Made by a program: the position numbers and the translations under genes. Below, piece by piece: positions 1-7,233 of a stretch of DNA of 13,491 bases (position 1 is its first letter; every line of letters starts with the position of its first letter). The DNA lies in the NCBI GenBank assembly GCA_037134755.1, contig JBAXLO010000119.1, forward strand, positions 1-13,491. Reading direction: 5' to 3'. Origin of the DNA: JBAXLO01 sp037134755 (GTDB lineage Bacteria; Bacteroidota; Bacteroidia; Bacteroidales; JACABE01). The notes below the pieces were generated by a model. That model ran no database searches, was not told where the DNA came from, and was given only the letters and a program-made list of their open reading frames with translations.

Positions 1-617
1 GTAATCGTAAACCCTGAGAATAACTTTTTATACCAATAAGATTTCATACCTAAAGATAAACCCAAGTCTAATTTTGTTATTGAATTAATATTATTATAAC
101 TCTCATAATAATCACCATAGAAACCGCCTTCACCAATCACAACCTGAACCTTACCTTTATCAAAACCACCCAACAAATACGAACAATACATCCCACCCAT
201 TATACTAATCTTTTCAGATATTTTATAAGTTGGGGATAGTTGCAATTCAAGATAATGCAAGTCAATAGTACCATTTACATAAGCTGTATAATAAGAAGGC
301 ACATGTACTGTCACATTATTTATTTCCTGAGCTATTAATGTGTCTTTTCGATAATTAGATGAGTAATCTACTCTTTTCAAAGCATAATCTAATTGAACGT
401 TTAAATATATTTTATTATGGAATTTAATATTCGTTTGTAATCCTACTAAAGGACTAATTTTAGGTGAACCCGAAGAATTACTATTATTATTTATTGGTAT
501 TGGTCCACCAAATGTTATACCTGCTAAAACAGAATAGTTTATCTTTTGAGAATAAAGGAATCCTGAATTAATCAGTGTTAAAAAAATAATAAGAATAATA
601 CTTTTTATTTGTGACAT
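1..617 (-). CDS. Outer-membrane beta-barrel protein, PorT-like (partial, 3' end outside window)
   Basis: This gene lies just left of the lipoprotein gene and is cut by the window edge; 205 complete codons are visible. The product starts MSQIKSIILIIFLTLINSG and has a typical Sec signal peptide ending near FLYSQ (residues about 1-24). The mature part alternates polar and aromatic/hydrophobic residues, with segments such as KIYLNVQLDYAL, LHYLELQLSPTYKI and LGLSLGMKSYWYKK. That pattern is expected of transmembrane beta strands in the PorT-like beta-barrel (OMP_b-brl) families of Bacteroidota. It would sit in the outer membrane; a substrate cannot be told. The ATG is only 4 bp past the stop of the upstream lipoprotein gene, so the two are probably co-transcribed. 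The family call rests on strand pattern and signal peptide, not on a catalytic motif. Confidence 0.75.
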   Translation of the reverse strand, partial: MSQIKSIILIIFLTLINSGFLYSQKINYSVLAGITFGGPIPINNNSNSSGSPKISPLVGLQTNIKFHNKIYLNVQLDYALKRVDYSSNYRKDTLIAQEINNVTVHVPSYYTAYVNGTIDLHYLELQLSPTYKISEKISIMGGMYCSYLLGGFDKGKVQVVIGEGGFYGDYYESYNNINSITKLDLGLSLGMKSYWYKKLFSGFTI

Positions 618-621
618 TTGT

Positions 622-1374
622 CTAAAAATCAAGTTTAATTTTCTTTTTATTAGAATAAACAAATTTAATATCATCAATATAAAGAGTGCTTCCTACTTGA
701 CCCTTAAAATTCCTGCCATCTCCACTCGAAACAAAAACAATACTCACCGAATCAGGCGTTAAGTTATTTATATAGTAGTTAAAAGGAATGTCCAAAAGTT
801 GGTAATTAGAAATAGAATTTTTAATAACAAATGATGCTTCCGCAATAGTGTCGGAATATCCTTTTATATCACTGTATTTGCTTAGTTTAGCATATATTAC
901 AGCCGAATCGTTGTTAACAGAATTATATTTAAAATATCCTTGTAATTTTAATGGCTTTGAAGTAAAAGGCTTACCTTGTAATATAAATGGGTCGCTGGTG
1001 ATAAATTTCCCAACTGCCAATAATCCTGGTATCAATAAACTGGACGAACTAGTGTCGCTACCCCATAAAACTGATTCAAGTTTTACAGCATAATTTCCCG
1101 AATGTTTATCTGTTGTTTTACTTACTGTTACAGGACCACCAAGCTTTGCTAATGAGTTCAAACTAGTCCACCATCCGGATGGTTCTTCGTAAGTAACATT
1201 GTTTTGTATCGTTTTTGTCCAGTATTCCATGCCACTATTTAATGTGTCGTTTGCCGGCAAACTGTCATTGGTGATACTTGTATTGTTAGGAGGTGCAGCT
1301 TCATCCGATTTTTTGCATGAGCAAGAAATCAATAATATAACTGAAAATATAAATAGTATTAAAGTTGATTTCAT
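622..1374 (-). CDS. PCMD-like surface/periplasmic lipoprotein
   Basis: The 250-residue product begins with a lipoprotein signal (MKSTLILFIFSVILLISCSC). The lipidated cysteine is probably C18 in the LISC lipobox, with C20 as the alternative. After a short Asn/Asp/Ser-rich linker (about 23-46) comes one domain. Its landmarks are GWWTSLNSL (about 67-75), SGNYAVKLES (about 93-102), IPGLLAVGKF (about 115-124), the KPLKLQGYFKY run near 140-150, and a C-terminal GSTLYIDDIKFVY. This order matches the PCMD (putative carbohydrate metabolism) domain of Bacteroidota lipoproteins, a jelly-roll fold often near glycan-handling genes; no catalytic residue is known to me. It is followed 4 bp later by a beta-barrel gene, so it may be that protein's lipoprotein partner. 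It lies 62 bp after the SRPBCC gene. An AAGGAG stretch lies about 20 bases before the ATG, too far to act as a normal ribosome-binding site. Confidence 0.75.
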   Translation of the reverse strand: MKSTLILFIFSVILLISCSCKKSDEAAPPNNTSITNDSLPANDTLNSGMEYWTKTIQNNVTYEEPSGWWTSLNSLAKLGGPVTVSKTTDKHSGNYAVKLESVLWGSDTSSSSLLIPGLLAVGKFITSDPFILQGKPFTSKPLKLQGYFKYNSVNNDSAVIYAKLSKYSDIKGYSDTIAEASFVIKNSISNYQLLDIPFNYYINNLTPDSVSIVFVSSGDGRNFKGQVGSTLYIDDIKFVYSNKKKIKLDF

Positions 1375-1410
1375 AATTATTATGTAAAATTATTCTCCTT
1401 AAATTTATTT

Positions 1411-1428
1411 TGTTTATTAATATAAACA
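1411..1428. repeat. Perfect 7-bp palindrome with 4-nt loop in the SRPBCC-lipoprotein gap
   Basis: TGTTTAT (1411-1417) and ATAAACA (1422-1428) are exact inverted complements around TAAT. The palindrome sits in the 62-bp gap between the SRPBCC stop and the lipoprotein start. Neither strand continues into a run of T, so it does not look like an intrinsic terminator. It could be an operator for the lipoprotein/beta-barrel pair or chance in AT-rich DNA. Confidence 0.35.
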
Positions 1429-1436
1429 ATCAGAAT

Positions 1437-1895
1437 TTAAAACTTGCCAAACACTTCTTCCATTTTATTTCTACGAAAGTCAAATATCTCATTAAGCTTT
1501 TTATTTATTATTATTTTATTGGCTATTTGCCCGATAAAATAATAAGGAGGCTCATAATTAACGATATCATGCATCAAAACACCACCATCAATCTCCTTAA
1601 GATGATGCTGATGATGCCAGAATTTATAAGGACCTTTCTGCTGCATGTCCACAAAAAATTCTAAATCTTTAATATGTGTAATCTCTGTTACCCATTCCAT
1701 TTTTATTCCTGCCAAAGGACTTACGTTATATTTGATAATCATACCTTCGTACATCTTTTCAGGTAAATTAGGAGTCATAACATCAAAACCCATATATGGA
1801 GGCGTAATGTGCTTAAGATTAGCAGGGGAGGAGATAAAATCCCAAACCTGCTCAATTGGAGCAGGTACCTTTTGTGATTGCTCATATGTAAACAT
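1437..1895 (-). CDS. SRPBCC-family (START-like) ligand-binding protein
   Basis: The 152-residue protein has no signal peptide or membrane segment. It opens with a first strand and helix typical of the polyketide-cyclase/SRPBCC fold (EQSQKVPAPIEQVWDFISSP, residues 5-24, followed by NLKHITPP). Then come the strands GMIIKYNVSP, KMEWVTEITHI and FFVDMQQKGPYKFWHHQHHL, and a C-terminal amphipathic helix (about 125-150) that would close the hydrophobic pocket. Members of this subgroup are cytoplasmic and of unknown ligand. They are sometimes labelled cell-division inhibitors on weak grounds, and this gene should not be. It is the last gene of the tight run, 12 bp after the peroxiredoxin. From memory, SRPBCC and DUF1295 genes also co-occur in oxidative-stress lipid-modification clusters of Proteobacteria, which fits a role with lipid-like ligands here. 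Confidence 0.85.
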   Translation of the reverse strand: MFTYEQSQKVPAPIEQVWDFISSPANLKHITPPYMGFDVMTPNLPEKMYEGMIIKYNVSPLAGIKMEWVTEITHIKDLEFFVDMQQKGPYKFWHHQHHLKEIDGGVLMHDIVNYEPPYYFIGQIANKIIINKKLNEIFDFRRNKMEEVFGKF

Positions 1896-1907
1896 CAGGT
1901 TTATATA

Positions 1908-2663
1908 TTATTTTAGTCCTTTAAGAATAGTTAGAGCTTCGTCAACATGCTTGGTAGCTTGAATTTGCGAATTGAATAAATAAATTACTTTACCCGATTT
2001 ATCAACAACATAAGTAACTCTACCAGGCAGCAAACCAAGCAAATTGGTAGGTACGCCAAATTGTTTACGAACTGCATTGCCTTCATCACTTAATAAGGTA
2101 TATGTTAAACGATACTTTTCGGCAAACTTTTTATGGCTTTCTACTGATTGTCCACTAATGCCAATTATCAAAGCATCAGCTTCATTAAATACTTCAAACT
2201 GATCGCGAAAAGAACATGCTTCCTTAGTACACCCCGGGCTATCATCTTTAGGATAAAAGTAAATAACAAGATTTTTCTTACCCTTAACTGAGTCTATATT
2301 AAAAAGATTCCCATTCTGATCTTTCAAAGAAAAATTAGGAATCTGACTGCCTACATTAATTTTGTCCATACTATTAGTATTTTTTGATTGTGAATAACTA
2401 TTAAAATTAAAATAAAGAAAAAACAATACAAAATAGATAAATAAATAGAAACGATAAAAATTCCTATAGTGTTTATATTGTTTGTTTTCGGGATAAATAT
2501 TCCCAAATAAAGCTTTAATTTCTTTAATAAATAAAGGTTTTATATTTATGATCCAATTATTAGTTTGATAAACTATTTTGCGAAACTTACTTCTGAAGTA
2601 TGTTAAAGGAATACCCCACGCTATGAATAAGATAAGCCAAATATTATTGATGATAAATTCCAT
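1908..2663 (-). CDS. Peroxiredoxin (BCP/PrxQ type) with N-terminal membrane extension
   Basis: Residues about 101-251 form a complete thiol peroxidase of the BCP/PrxQ group, which reduces hydrogen and lipid peroxides. The active site DSPGCTKEACSFRD (141-154) has the peroxidatic Cys145 and, five residues on, the resolving Cys150, the normal BCP spacing. IPNFSLKDQNG and GRVTYVVDKSGKVIY are further family marks. BCP proteins are usually about 150 residues; this one carries about 100 extra N-terminal residues. These have a hydrophobic segment at 5-22 (NIWLILFIAWGIPLTY), a basic amphipathic stretch (23-68), and a second hydrophobic segment (about 72-90) ending in a signal-peptide-like NSYSQ. The peroxidase would therefore be tethered to the inner membrane or, if cleaved after residue 91, exported. 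An internal Met99 could give a cytoplasmic form, but the upstream ATG lies 1 bp from the DUF1295 stop, so I prefer the long form. The extension looks like a formerly separate small membrane protein. Confidence 0.9.
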   Translation of the reverse strand: MEFIINNIWLILFIAWGIPLTYFRSKFRKIVYQTNNWIINIKPLFIKEIKALFGNIYPENKQYKHYRNFYRFYLFIYFVLFFLYFNFNSYSQSKNTNSMDKINVGSQIPNFSLKDQNGNLFNIDSVKGKKNLVIYFYPKDDSPGCTKEACSFRDQFEVFNEADALIIGISGQSVESHKKFAEKYRLTYTLLSDEGNAVRKQFGVPTNLLGLLPGRVTYVVDKSGKVIYLFNSQIQATKHVDEALTILKGLK

Positions 2664-2664
2664 A

Positions 2665-3453
2665 TTATTTAATTTTTTTAGGAAACCAAGGTAAAAATGA
2701 AGATGTTTGCTTTATATAAAGTTCGTACTCGGGTTTCTGAGTCTTTAAAGTTTTTTCAAGTAAAGCAACACCCGAAACTTTAATAATTAAAGCAGTCATT
2801 AAAACAGAACCAAGAACAGGGATATAACCACCCGCTGCTAAGCAAAACAATGCATAAGCAAACCAAACAGTAGCATCGCCAAAGTAATTAGGATGACGAG
2901 TATATCTCCACAAACCTGTATTTAGAACTTTGCCCTTATTAGCTGGATTCTTTTTAAATTTAGATAGTTGAAAGTCGCCTCCTGCTTCAAATATTATTCC
3001 TGTAATCCACATAACTATTCCTAAATAATCTAAGATAGAGATTGAATTATTAGTATTATAAAATTGAGCTCCTAATAAAGGTGCAGAAATCAACCACATT
3101 AAAATTCCCTGCAAAAGAAATGTCTGGAAATAACTAATCCACCAGTATCTATGTTCGCCATATTTGCGTCTGAATTCCTGATAGCGGAAGTCTTCGCCTT
3201 TACCAAAGTTTCGCCAGACTAAGTATATTGATAATCGCAAGCCCCATAAGCTTACTAATGTCAAAATAATTAATTTACGGGTGTCAAAACCATTTGTGGA
3301 AACAAAATAAACTATTGTTGACACGATGAATCCTAATCCCCAGAATGAATCAACAATACTTACATTTTTAAGGAATACACTTATAATCCACAACAGGGTC
3401 ATTATACCTATTATAATTAATAATGCTAAGAAATATATTTGAAAGAAAGTCAT
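2665..3453 (-). CDS. DUF1295 integral membrane protein (steroid 5-alpha-reductase/ICMT-like fold)
   Basis: The 262-residue protein is almost entirely hydrophobic, with about six to seven membrane segments (roughly 3-29, 34-52, 60-80, 110-128, 142-160 and 197-230). It carries the family signature LNTGLWRYTRHPNYFGD (177-193) and ends with EYELYIKQTSSFLPWFPK. RHPNY is the cofactor-binding hallmark shared by DUF1295, steroid 5-alpha reductases and isoprenylcysteine methyltransferases, so a lipid or isoprenoid reductase or methyltransferase activity in the inner membrane is likely; the substrate is unknown. The gene is 12 bp after the DhaL-DegV fusion and 1 bp before the peroxiredoxin. Length and motif are intact. 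Confidence 0.9.
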   Translation of the reverse strand: MTFFQIYFLALLIIIGIMTLLWIISVFLKNVSIVDSFWGLGFIVSTIVYFVSTNGFDTRKLIILTLVSLWGLRLSIYLVWRNFGKGEDFRYQEFRRKYGEHRYWWISYFQTFLLQGILMWLISAPLLGAQFYNTNNSISILDYLGIVMWITGIIFEAGGDFQLSKFKKNPANKGKVLNTGLWRYTRHPNYFGDATVWFAYALFCLAAGGYIPVLGSVLMTALIIKVSGVALLEKTLKTQKPEYELYIKQTSSFLPWFPKKIK

Positions 3454-3465
3454 TTTTAATAAATA

Positions 3466-5262
3466 TTAATTAATAATTAATGAAACAGCTGCAGCACCTA
3501 TCCCTGCATTAATTCCAATAGCAGGCGAAATATTTACTATTGAAACCGGAGCTTTTCCTGTTAGTTCTGTCATAAACTTTACATAAGTGTCGGCTCCTTC
3601 AGTGTTGTGTGCATGAAGTACAATATAATTCAAAATCTTAGTATCCGAATTTATTTTTGTAACTAACTTCATTACTTTTTTTATATTTGATTTCAAGCTA
3701 AAGGCTTTGCCAATCAATTCTGCCTTTCCATTTTTATTAACCGATACAATTGGTTTTATATTAAGAAGATTTGAAATAAATCCTTTAGGTTTTGAAACTC
3801 TACCACCTTTTATAAAATATTTAAGCGTATTTACACTTACATAAATCTTTGTTTTATTAATCCAATCTTCAATTGAATTAATAAGCATTTCCATTTCCAT
3901 TCCCGACTCAATTGCTTGAGCTGTTCTATAAACAAGCAGACCTAAAGCACCCGAAAGTATTTTAGAATCGTACACATAAATAGGTTTATTAAACTCTTTA
4001 CTTATCTTTTCGGCAGCCTTTTGACTATTTTTAAATGTACCACTTAATTCTCCGGAGATATGTATAGAAATAATAGCATCATAATGAGAAGCAAGATGAG
4101 AATACAGATTCACGAAAGCTTGCTCATTAATGAGCGAAGTTGTAGGGTAAGTATCACTACTCTCAAGCATATCATAAAACTGATTAGGAGTAATGGTAAC
4201 TTTGTCCAGAAAATGATTATCCCCAAAGTTAACATTAAAAGGCAACACATTAATCTGATAATTTTCAATAATATCTTGCGAAAGATCGCAAGTAGAATCT
4301 GTGACAATAGCTATATTCCATTTACGATGTTTGGCAATATCATTTTGTCGAATCATATCGTCTACTTTCTGAAAAGTAATTGTTCCATGATCTTTTAATT
4401 CATAAAATAGTTCAGCAGGATTATTGGTATGCACATGAATTCTCTTAGCTTTATCAGAACCTGCCACAACAGCCGAATCTCCATATCTTTTTAAAATAGC
4501 TTGTATATCTGTATTTTTAATAGTAAGATTCTTTATCATAGCCTCCGTACAATATCTAAAATCAATTATATCATTAGTATTTTCTTCCGAATGAATAATT
4601 GTAATGCTTTGGGAAGTTTCTGATACAAGATGACGTATATTTCGATTAATTATTAAATCTGTAATACCTTCAATAAACACAACAAAACCTTTAGCTCCGG
4701 CATCCACAACATTTGATATTTGTAGAATCTTTAGCTTCTGTTTTGTTTCTTGTAACGAAGTTTTTAGAATTTCTAAAGATTCAACGAAAAGCAGTTTGAA
4801 GTTAGTTTGGATTTCTTTTTTACTATAAATATATTCAGCCCAATCTTTAATAACCGTTAGCATAGTGCCTTCTACCGGATTTGCAACAGCTTCGTAAATA
4901 TAATTAACTGTTTTAATAATTATTTCAGCAAACTCTTTTAACGTAAGCTCAATTTTATTCTCCGTCTCTAAACTAATGCCATATAAAAACTGAGCAAAGA
5001 TAACACCTGAGTTACCTCTGGCACCTATAAGGGCTGCATCTGCAATTAAGCCTGCAGTTACTGTAAATGAACGATTGGGTTTAATATTATCAAGAATCGA
5101 ACGAATAGTTGAAGCTAAATTTGTACCTGTATCTTTATCGTTTACCGGAAAAACATTCATCTTATTGAGTTCAGATTGATGTTGTAAAATACGTTGTGCC
5201 CCTGCCAAAAAAGTATAATAAAGGTCTCTGCCATCAATTTTATAAACTGCTTGATTTGTCAT
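3466..5262 (-). CDS. Fused fatty-acid-kinase-like protein: DhaL/FakA domains + DegV/FakB domain
   Basis: A 598-residue soluble protein that joins what in Firmicutes are two proteins. Residues 10-200 are a DhaL-type ATP-binding domain: NVFPVNDKDTGTNL (36-49) supplies the paired Asp42/Asp44 expected to hold Mg-ADP, and ALIGARGNSGVIFAQ and VVDAGAKG follow. Residues about 230-312 match the FakA middle domain, with Cys238, His276 and His278 (IHVHT) at the places of the zinc-binding Cys/His trio. Residues 316-598 are a DegV/FakB fatty-acid-binding domain (IAIVTDSTCDLS; SGELSGTF 403-410; IKGGRVS 484-490). In the known pair, FakB presents a fatty acid and FakA phosphorylates it; here both would act in one chain. 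Oddities: the usual PDGDTG is NDKDTG, TSQPSP is TSLINE (375-380), and the C-terminal GTHTGPG is GINAGIG (583-589), so a conserved His is Asn585. It is the first gene of a four-gene run. Confidence 0.9.
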   Translation of the reverse strand: MTNQAVYKIDGRDLYYTFLAGAQRILQHQSELNKMNVFPVNDKDTGTNLASTIRSILDNIKPNRSFTVTAGLIADAALIGARGNSGVIFAQFLYGISLETENKIELTLKEFAEIIIKTVNYIYEAVANPVEGTMLTVIKDWAEYIYSKKEIQTNFKLLFVESLEILKTSLQETKQKLKILQISNVVDAGAKGFVVFIEGITDLIINRNIRHLVSETSQSITIIHSEENTNDIIDFRYCTEAMIKNLTIKNTDIQAILKRYGDSAVVAGSDKAKRIHVHTNNPAELFYELKDHGTITFQKVDDMIRQNDIAKHRKWNIAIVTDSTCDLSQDIIENYQINVLPFNVNFGDNHFLDKVTITPNQFYDMLESSDTYPTTSLINEQAFVNLYSHLASHYDAIISIHISGELSGTFKNSQKAAEKISKEFNKPIYVYDSKILSGALGLLVYRTAQAIESGMEMEMLINSIEDWINKTKIYVSVNTLKYFIKGGRVSKPKGFISNLLNIKPIVSVNKNGKAELIGKAFSLKSNIKKVMKLVTKINSDTKILNYIVLHAHNTEGADTYVKFMTELTGKAPVSIVNISPAIGINAGIGAAAVSLIIN

Positions 5263-5377
5263 GGATTATTTGGATAATTATTAAGTACACTTAATTTAAC
5301 AAACAAAACTCTAAAAGTATTTTAAAAATGTAATTTAAATATATATCCGAAACAAAATAGGATTGCGTTTATTTAGA

Positions 5378-5457
5378 TCCGAAGCCAAGGTTTAAATAAA
5401 TAAGAGAAGAAGAATATACAATTACTTTCCTGACAGGTTTTTCCGTCCTGTCAGGTA
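5378..5457. repeat. Direct repeat copy A with 9-bp stem palindrome
   Basis: A roughly 80-bp unit running from CCGAAGCC, through AAGAGAAGAAGAATATAC and AATTACTTT, to a hairpin. CCTGACAGG (5429-5437) and CCTGTCAGG (5447-5455) pair perfectly around a 9-nt loop. It is nearly identical over its last 55 bases to copy B 243 bp downstream. No T-run follows on either strand, so it is a palindromic intergenic repeat rather than a terminator. Confidence 0.85.
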
Positions 5458-5476
5458 TAAAATGTTGTCGTCTATA

Positions 5477-5503
5477 CGGTTAGCGGTTTCAATCCGCTTA
5501 CCG
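5477..5503. repeat. Imperfect palindrome
   Basis: CGGT-T-AGCGG (5477-5486) pairs with CCGCT-T-ACCG (5494-5503): two stems of 4 and 5 bp separated by one T/T mismatch, with a 7-nt loop. It is GC-rich against an AT-rich background and sits directly after repeat copy A, so it is probably another member of the palindromic repeat mosaic. Confidence 0.5.
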
Positions 5504-5620
5504 GATAACCTTTTCGGTCCCCGAGTGGAGTCGAAGGGCTCCTGTTAGGTTTCGCTCTTAACTATTTTTTATATTGCCTTCATTCATAATTCATCATTCA
5601 TAATTCTCTTCATATTTATA

Positions 5621-5700
5621 ACCGAAACTCGGGTTTAAGTATAAAAGAGAAGAAGAATATACAATTACTTTCCTGACAGGTTTTCCCGTCCTGTCAGGTA
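5621..5700. repeat. Direct repeat copy B with 9-bp stem palindrome
   Basis: This is the second copy of the unit at 5378. It starts ACCGAAACTCGGGTTTAAG, runs through the same purine-rich AGAGAAGAAGAATATAC stretch, and ends in the hairpin CCTGACAGG (5672-5680) / CCTGTCAGG (5690-5698). The loop differs from copy A at a single base (TTTTCCCGT against TTTTTCCGT), so the copies are recent or kept alike. Confidence 0.85.
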
Positions 5701-5764
5701 TATCAATAATAAAAAAACTTAGCTTTAGATAAAACGAATCTACATAAATACCTGAAATCAAATT

Positions 5765-5783
5765 CCTCCCCTATCAGGGGAGG
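5765..5783. repeat. REP-like palindrome CCTCCCC / GGGGAGG
   Basis: A perfect 7-bp stem, CCTCCCC (5765-5771) with GGGGAGG (5777-5783), around TATCA, followed by TTAGGTGGGGTT. The same AGGTGGGGTT tail follows another hairpin near 11081, so the two are related dispersed elements. Such CCTCCCC...GGGGAGG elements are frequent between genes in Bacteroidota (recalled, not searched). Confidence 0.7.
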
Positions 5784-5801
5784 TTAGGTGGGGTTGTTTT
5801 T

Positions 5802-5850
5802 ATAACCAAAACTCGGGTTTAAATATAAAAGAAAAGAAGAAACTCAATTA
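5802..5850. repeat. Partial direct repeat copy C, directly after hsdS
   Basis: The third, truncated copy of the unit at 5621: ACCAAAACTCGGGTTTAAA then TATAAAAGAAAAGAAGAA. It stops before the hairpin part and abuts the 3' end of the specificity-subunit gene (stop at 5863-5865). Both B and C are preceded by TTTATA, so the repeat boundary is consistent. Confidence 0.75.
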
Positions 5851-5862
5851 TTAATGATAGAT

Positions 5863-7233
5863 TTAAAATCCTAAACTATTTTCCAAAAGTAATCTTGAAT
5901 CATTTATTAATATTTTTCTTTTATTTTTTAGTTCAAAAGCATTTTCAGTTAATTCGATAATATTTTTTTGATTTTTTATAATTGGTATTTTAAAATCACC
6001 AATTCTATCTTCTCTTAAATGTGGAATTGTTGATGCTACAACTGTTCTTTGAATTGCTTGATAAAAACCAATTTCTTTTACTGATAATGTAATAAATAAA
6101 TAATAGGGATTGATTTTGTTTTCTTTTGGAACAATTCTTAAGATGCCACTACCTAAAATACAATTATCAAATTTAGTTGTCATAGCAGAAATACCAATTT
6201 TACCATCTTTTGTAAATATAATTTCCTTTTCTTTTAACTCTTGTTTAATATCATTATATATTGAATTTTCAATATAATAATCAGGATAGCTATCAAAATC
6301 ATAATTTATCAGATCAGAAGTTCTTATAAATGGAACATCTGACTCTTTTCTTTCTAAATATCCTTTGTAATTAATAGAACCTACTTCATCTCCATTTCTA
6401 AAATCAGCGACATTGCCCAGCAATACACAATTATTGTTTTTCTCAATTTCTTTTATTGTTGAAGTGTATAATGGGAAGTAAAATGCAGGTGTCATCATAT
6501 CATCACTATTAAACTGCTTACTTGACACTGCATAGAATTTATTGCATGCAATTTTGGAAAAATCAATATTTAGAGATTTCAAAAATATAGTTTGAGCCTC
6601 CTTAATTAAATTAATAGACTCTATTTGATACTTATCTGCTTTAATTAAATTTTGAGTAATTTTATTTTCAATTTCTCTATCTTTAACGAATATCTTTAAA
6701 GACTTTATTTTAGGATAAGAAAGCATTGGATAGATATTCCCTGTAAACAAATTCTCAACTTGGAATTTAGTGATTTTAGAATTAAGAAAACAAGATAAAT
6801 ATTGAGGTGTTGTATATTCTTTATTGACCCTAATTCTTACAACATTTTGATTGATATTTGCATTTTCAACGTTTTCATTTACTAAAGCCGAGATACCTAC
6901 GTTGCCAATTGTTGTAAATAAAACATCTTCTTTTTTAAGCTTTGATCTTTTAAGGCTATTATTCTTTTCATGTGAAATATAGAATCCATCAAATTCATTA
7001 ATACTATATCTTTTAACAGATGAATTCTTAATAAATAAAGCTCCATCTTTAACGAACTTTTGACCTGCATGCTCGCCATCTGTTAGAACTTCTAATACAT
7101 CTTTATCTCCGAGATTAAATGAGATAATATCTTTTCTCAGTGAGTATTTTTTTATTTTTTGTTTAAATAAATAATAGTTAGGAAATAAATTAATTTCCAA
7201 ATCCTGATTTTGTATGCAAAATGCTTTTATCAT
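5863..7233 (-). CDS. hsdS: Specificity (S) subunit of a type I/IIB-like restriction-modification system
   Basis: The 456-residue product has the classic two-fold S-subunit layout: target-recognition domain 1 (about 40-185), a helical spacer (about 187-225), target-recognition domain 2 (about 268-420) and a C-terminal helix (about 422-455). The two halves repeat each other: DVLFTTIGNVGISALV (103-118) corresponds to EIIFTKDGKIGISAMT (337-352), each followed by a VVRIRV/GILRIVP strand and an IK-type end of domain (SYPKIKSLKIFV; REDRIGDFKIPI). Each domain would read one half of a bipartite DNA site, and the spacers would dock on the methyltransferase. Its ATG overlaps the stop of the methyltransferase gene (ATGA), so translation is coupled. 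The length is normal and both domains look intact. The recognised sequence cannot be inferred. No inverted repeats or recombinase suggest phase switching. Confidence 0.92.
   Translation of the reverse strand: MIKAFCIQNQDLEINLFPNYYLFKQKIKKYSLRKDIISFNLGDKDVLEVLTDGEHAGQKFVKDGALFIKNSSVKRYSINEFDGFYISHEKNNSLKRSKLKKEDVLFTTIGNVGISALVNENVENANINQNVVRIRVNKEYTTPQYLSCFLNSKITKFQVENLFTGNIYPMLSYPKIKSLKIFVKDREIENKITQNLIKADKYQIESINLIKEAQTIFLKSLNIDFSKIACNKFYAVSSKQFNSDDMMTPAFYFPLYTSTIKEIEKNNNCVLLGNVADFRNGDEVGSINYKGYLERKESDVPFIRTSDLINYDFDSYPDYYIENSIYNDIKQELKEKEIIFTKDGKIGISAMTTKFDNCILGSGILRIVPKENKINPYYLFITLSVKEIGFYQAIQRTVVASTIPHLREDRIGDFKIPIIKNQKNIIELTENAFELKNKRKILINDSRLLLENSLGF

Larger units (their letters stand above)
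5263..5862. other. 600-bp non-coding mosaic of repeats between the lipid operon and the RM locus
   Basis: I find no protein or RNA gene here on either strand. The stretch consists mainly of three copies of a direct repeat (from about 5378, 5621 and 5802), at least four GC-rich palindromes in otherwise AT-rich DNA, and a short duplicated CATTCATAATTC (5581-5592 and 5595-5606). A GTCCCCGAGTGGAGTCGAAG segment (5517-5536) resembles widespread Bacteroidota intergenic repeats as I recall them. The rightmost 5263-5340 portion must hold the promoter of the DhaL-DegV gene, but I see no clean TAnnTTTG there. Confidence 0.7.

Noticed and set aside
1411..1428. Terminator after the SRPBCC gene
   Set aside because: The palindrome is perfect but only A/T-rich plus one G/C pair, and no T-run follows on the minus strand.
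5429..5698. The CCTGACAGG/CCTGTCAGG hairpins as terminators or riboswitches
   Set aside because: Neither strand has a T-run after the stem. Near-identical copies in tandem with flanking repeats fit a palindromic intergenic element better.
5863..7233. Phase-variable specificity gene
   Set aside because: No inverted repeats within the TRDs, no second hsdS fragment, no recombinase, and no long simple repeat in the frame.
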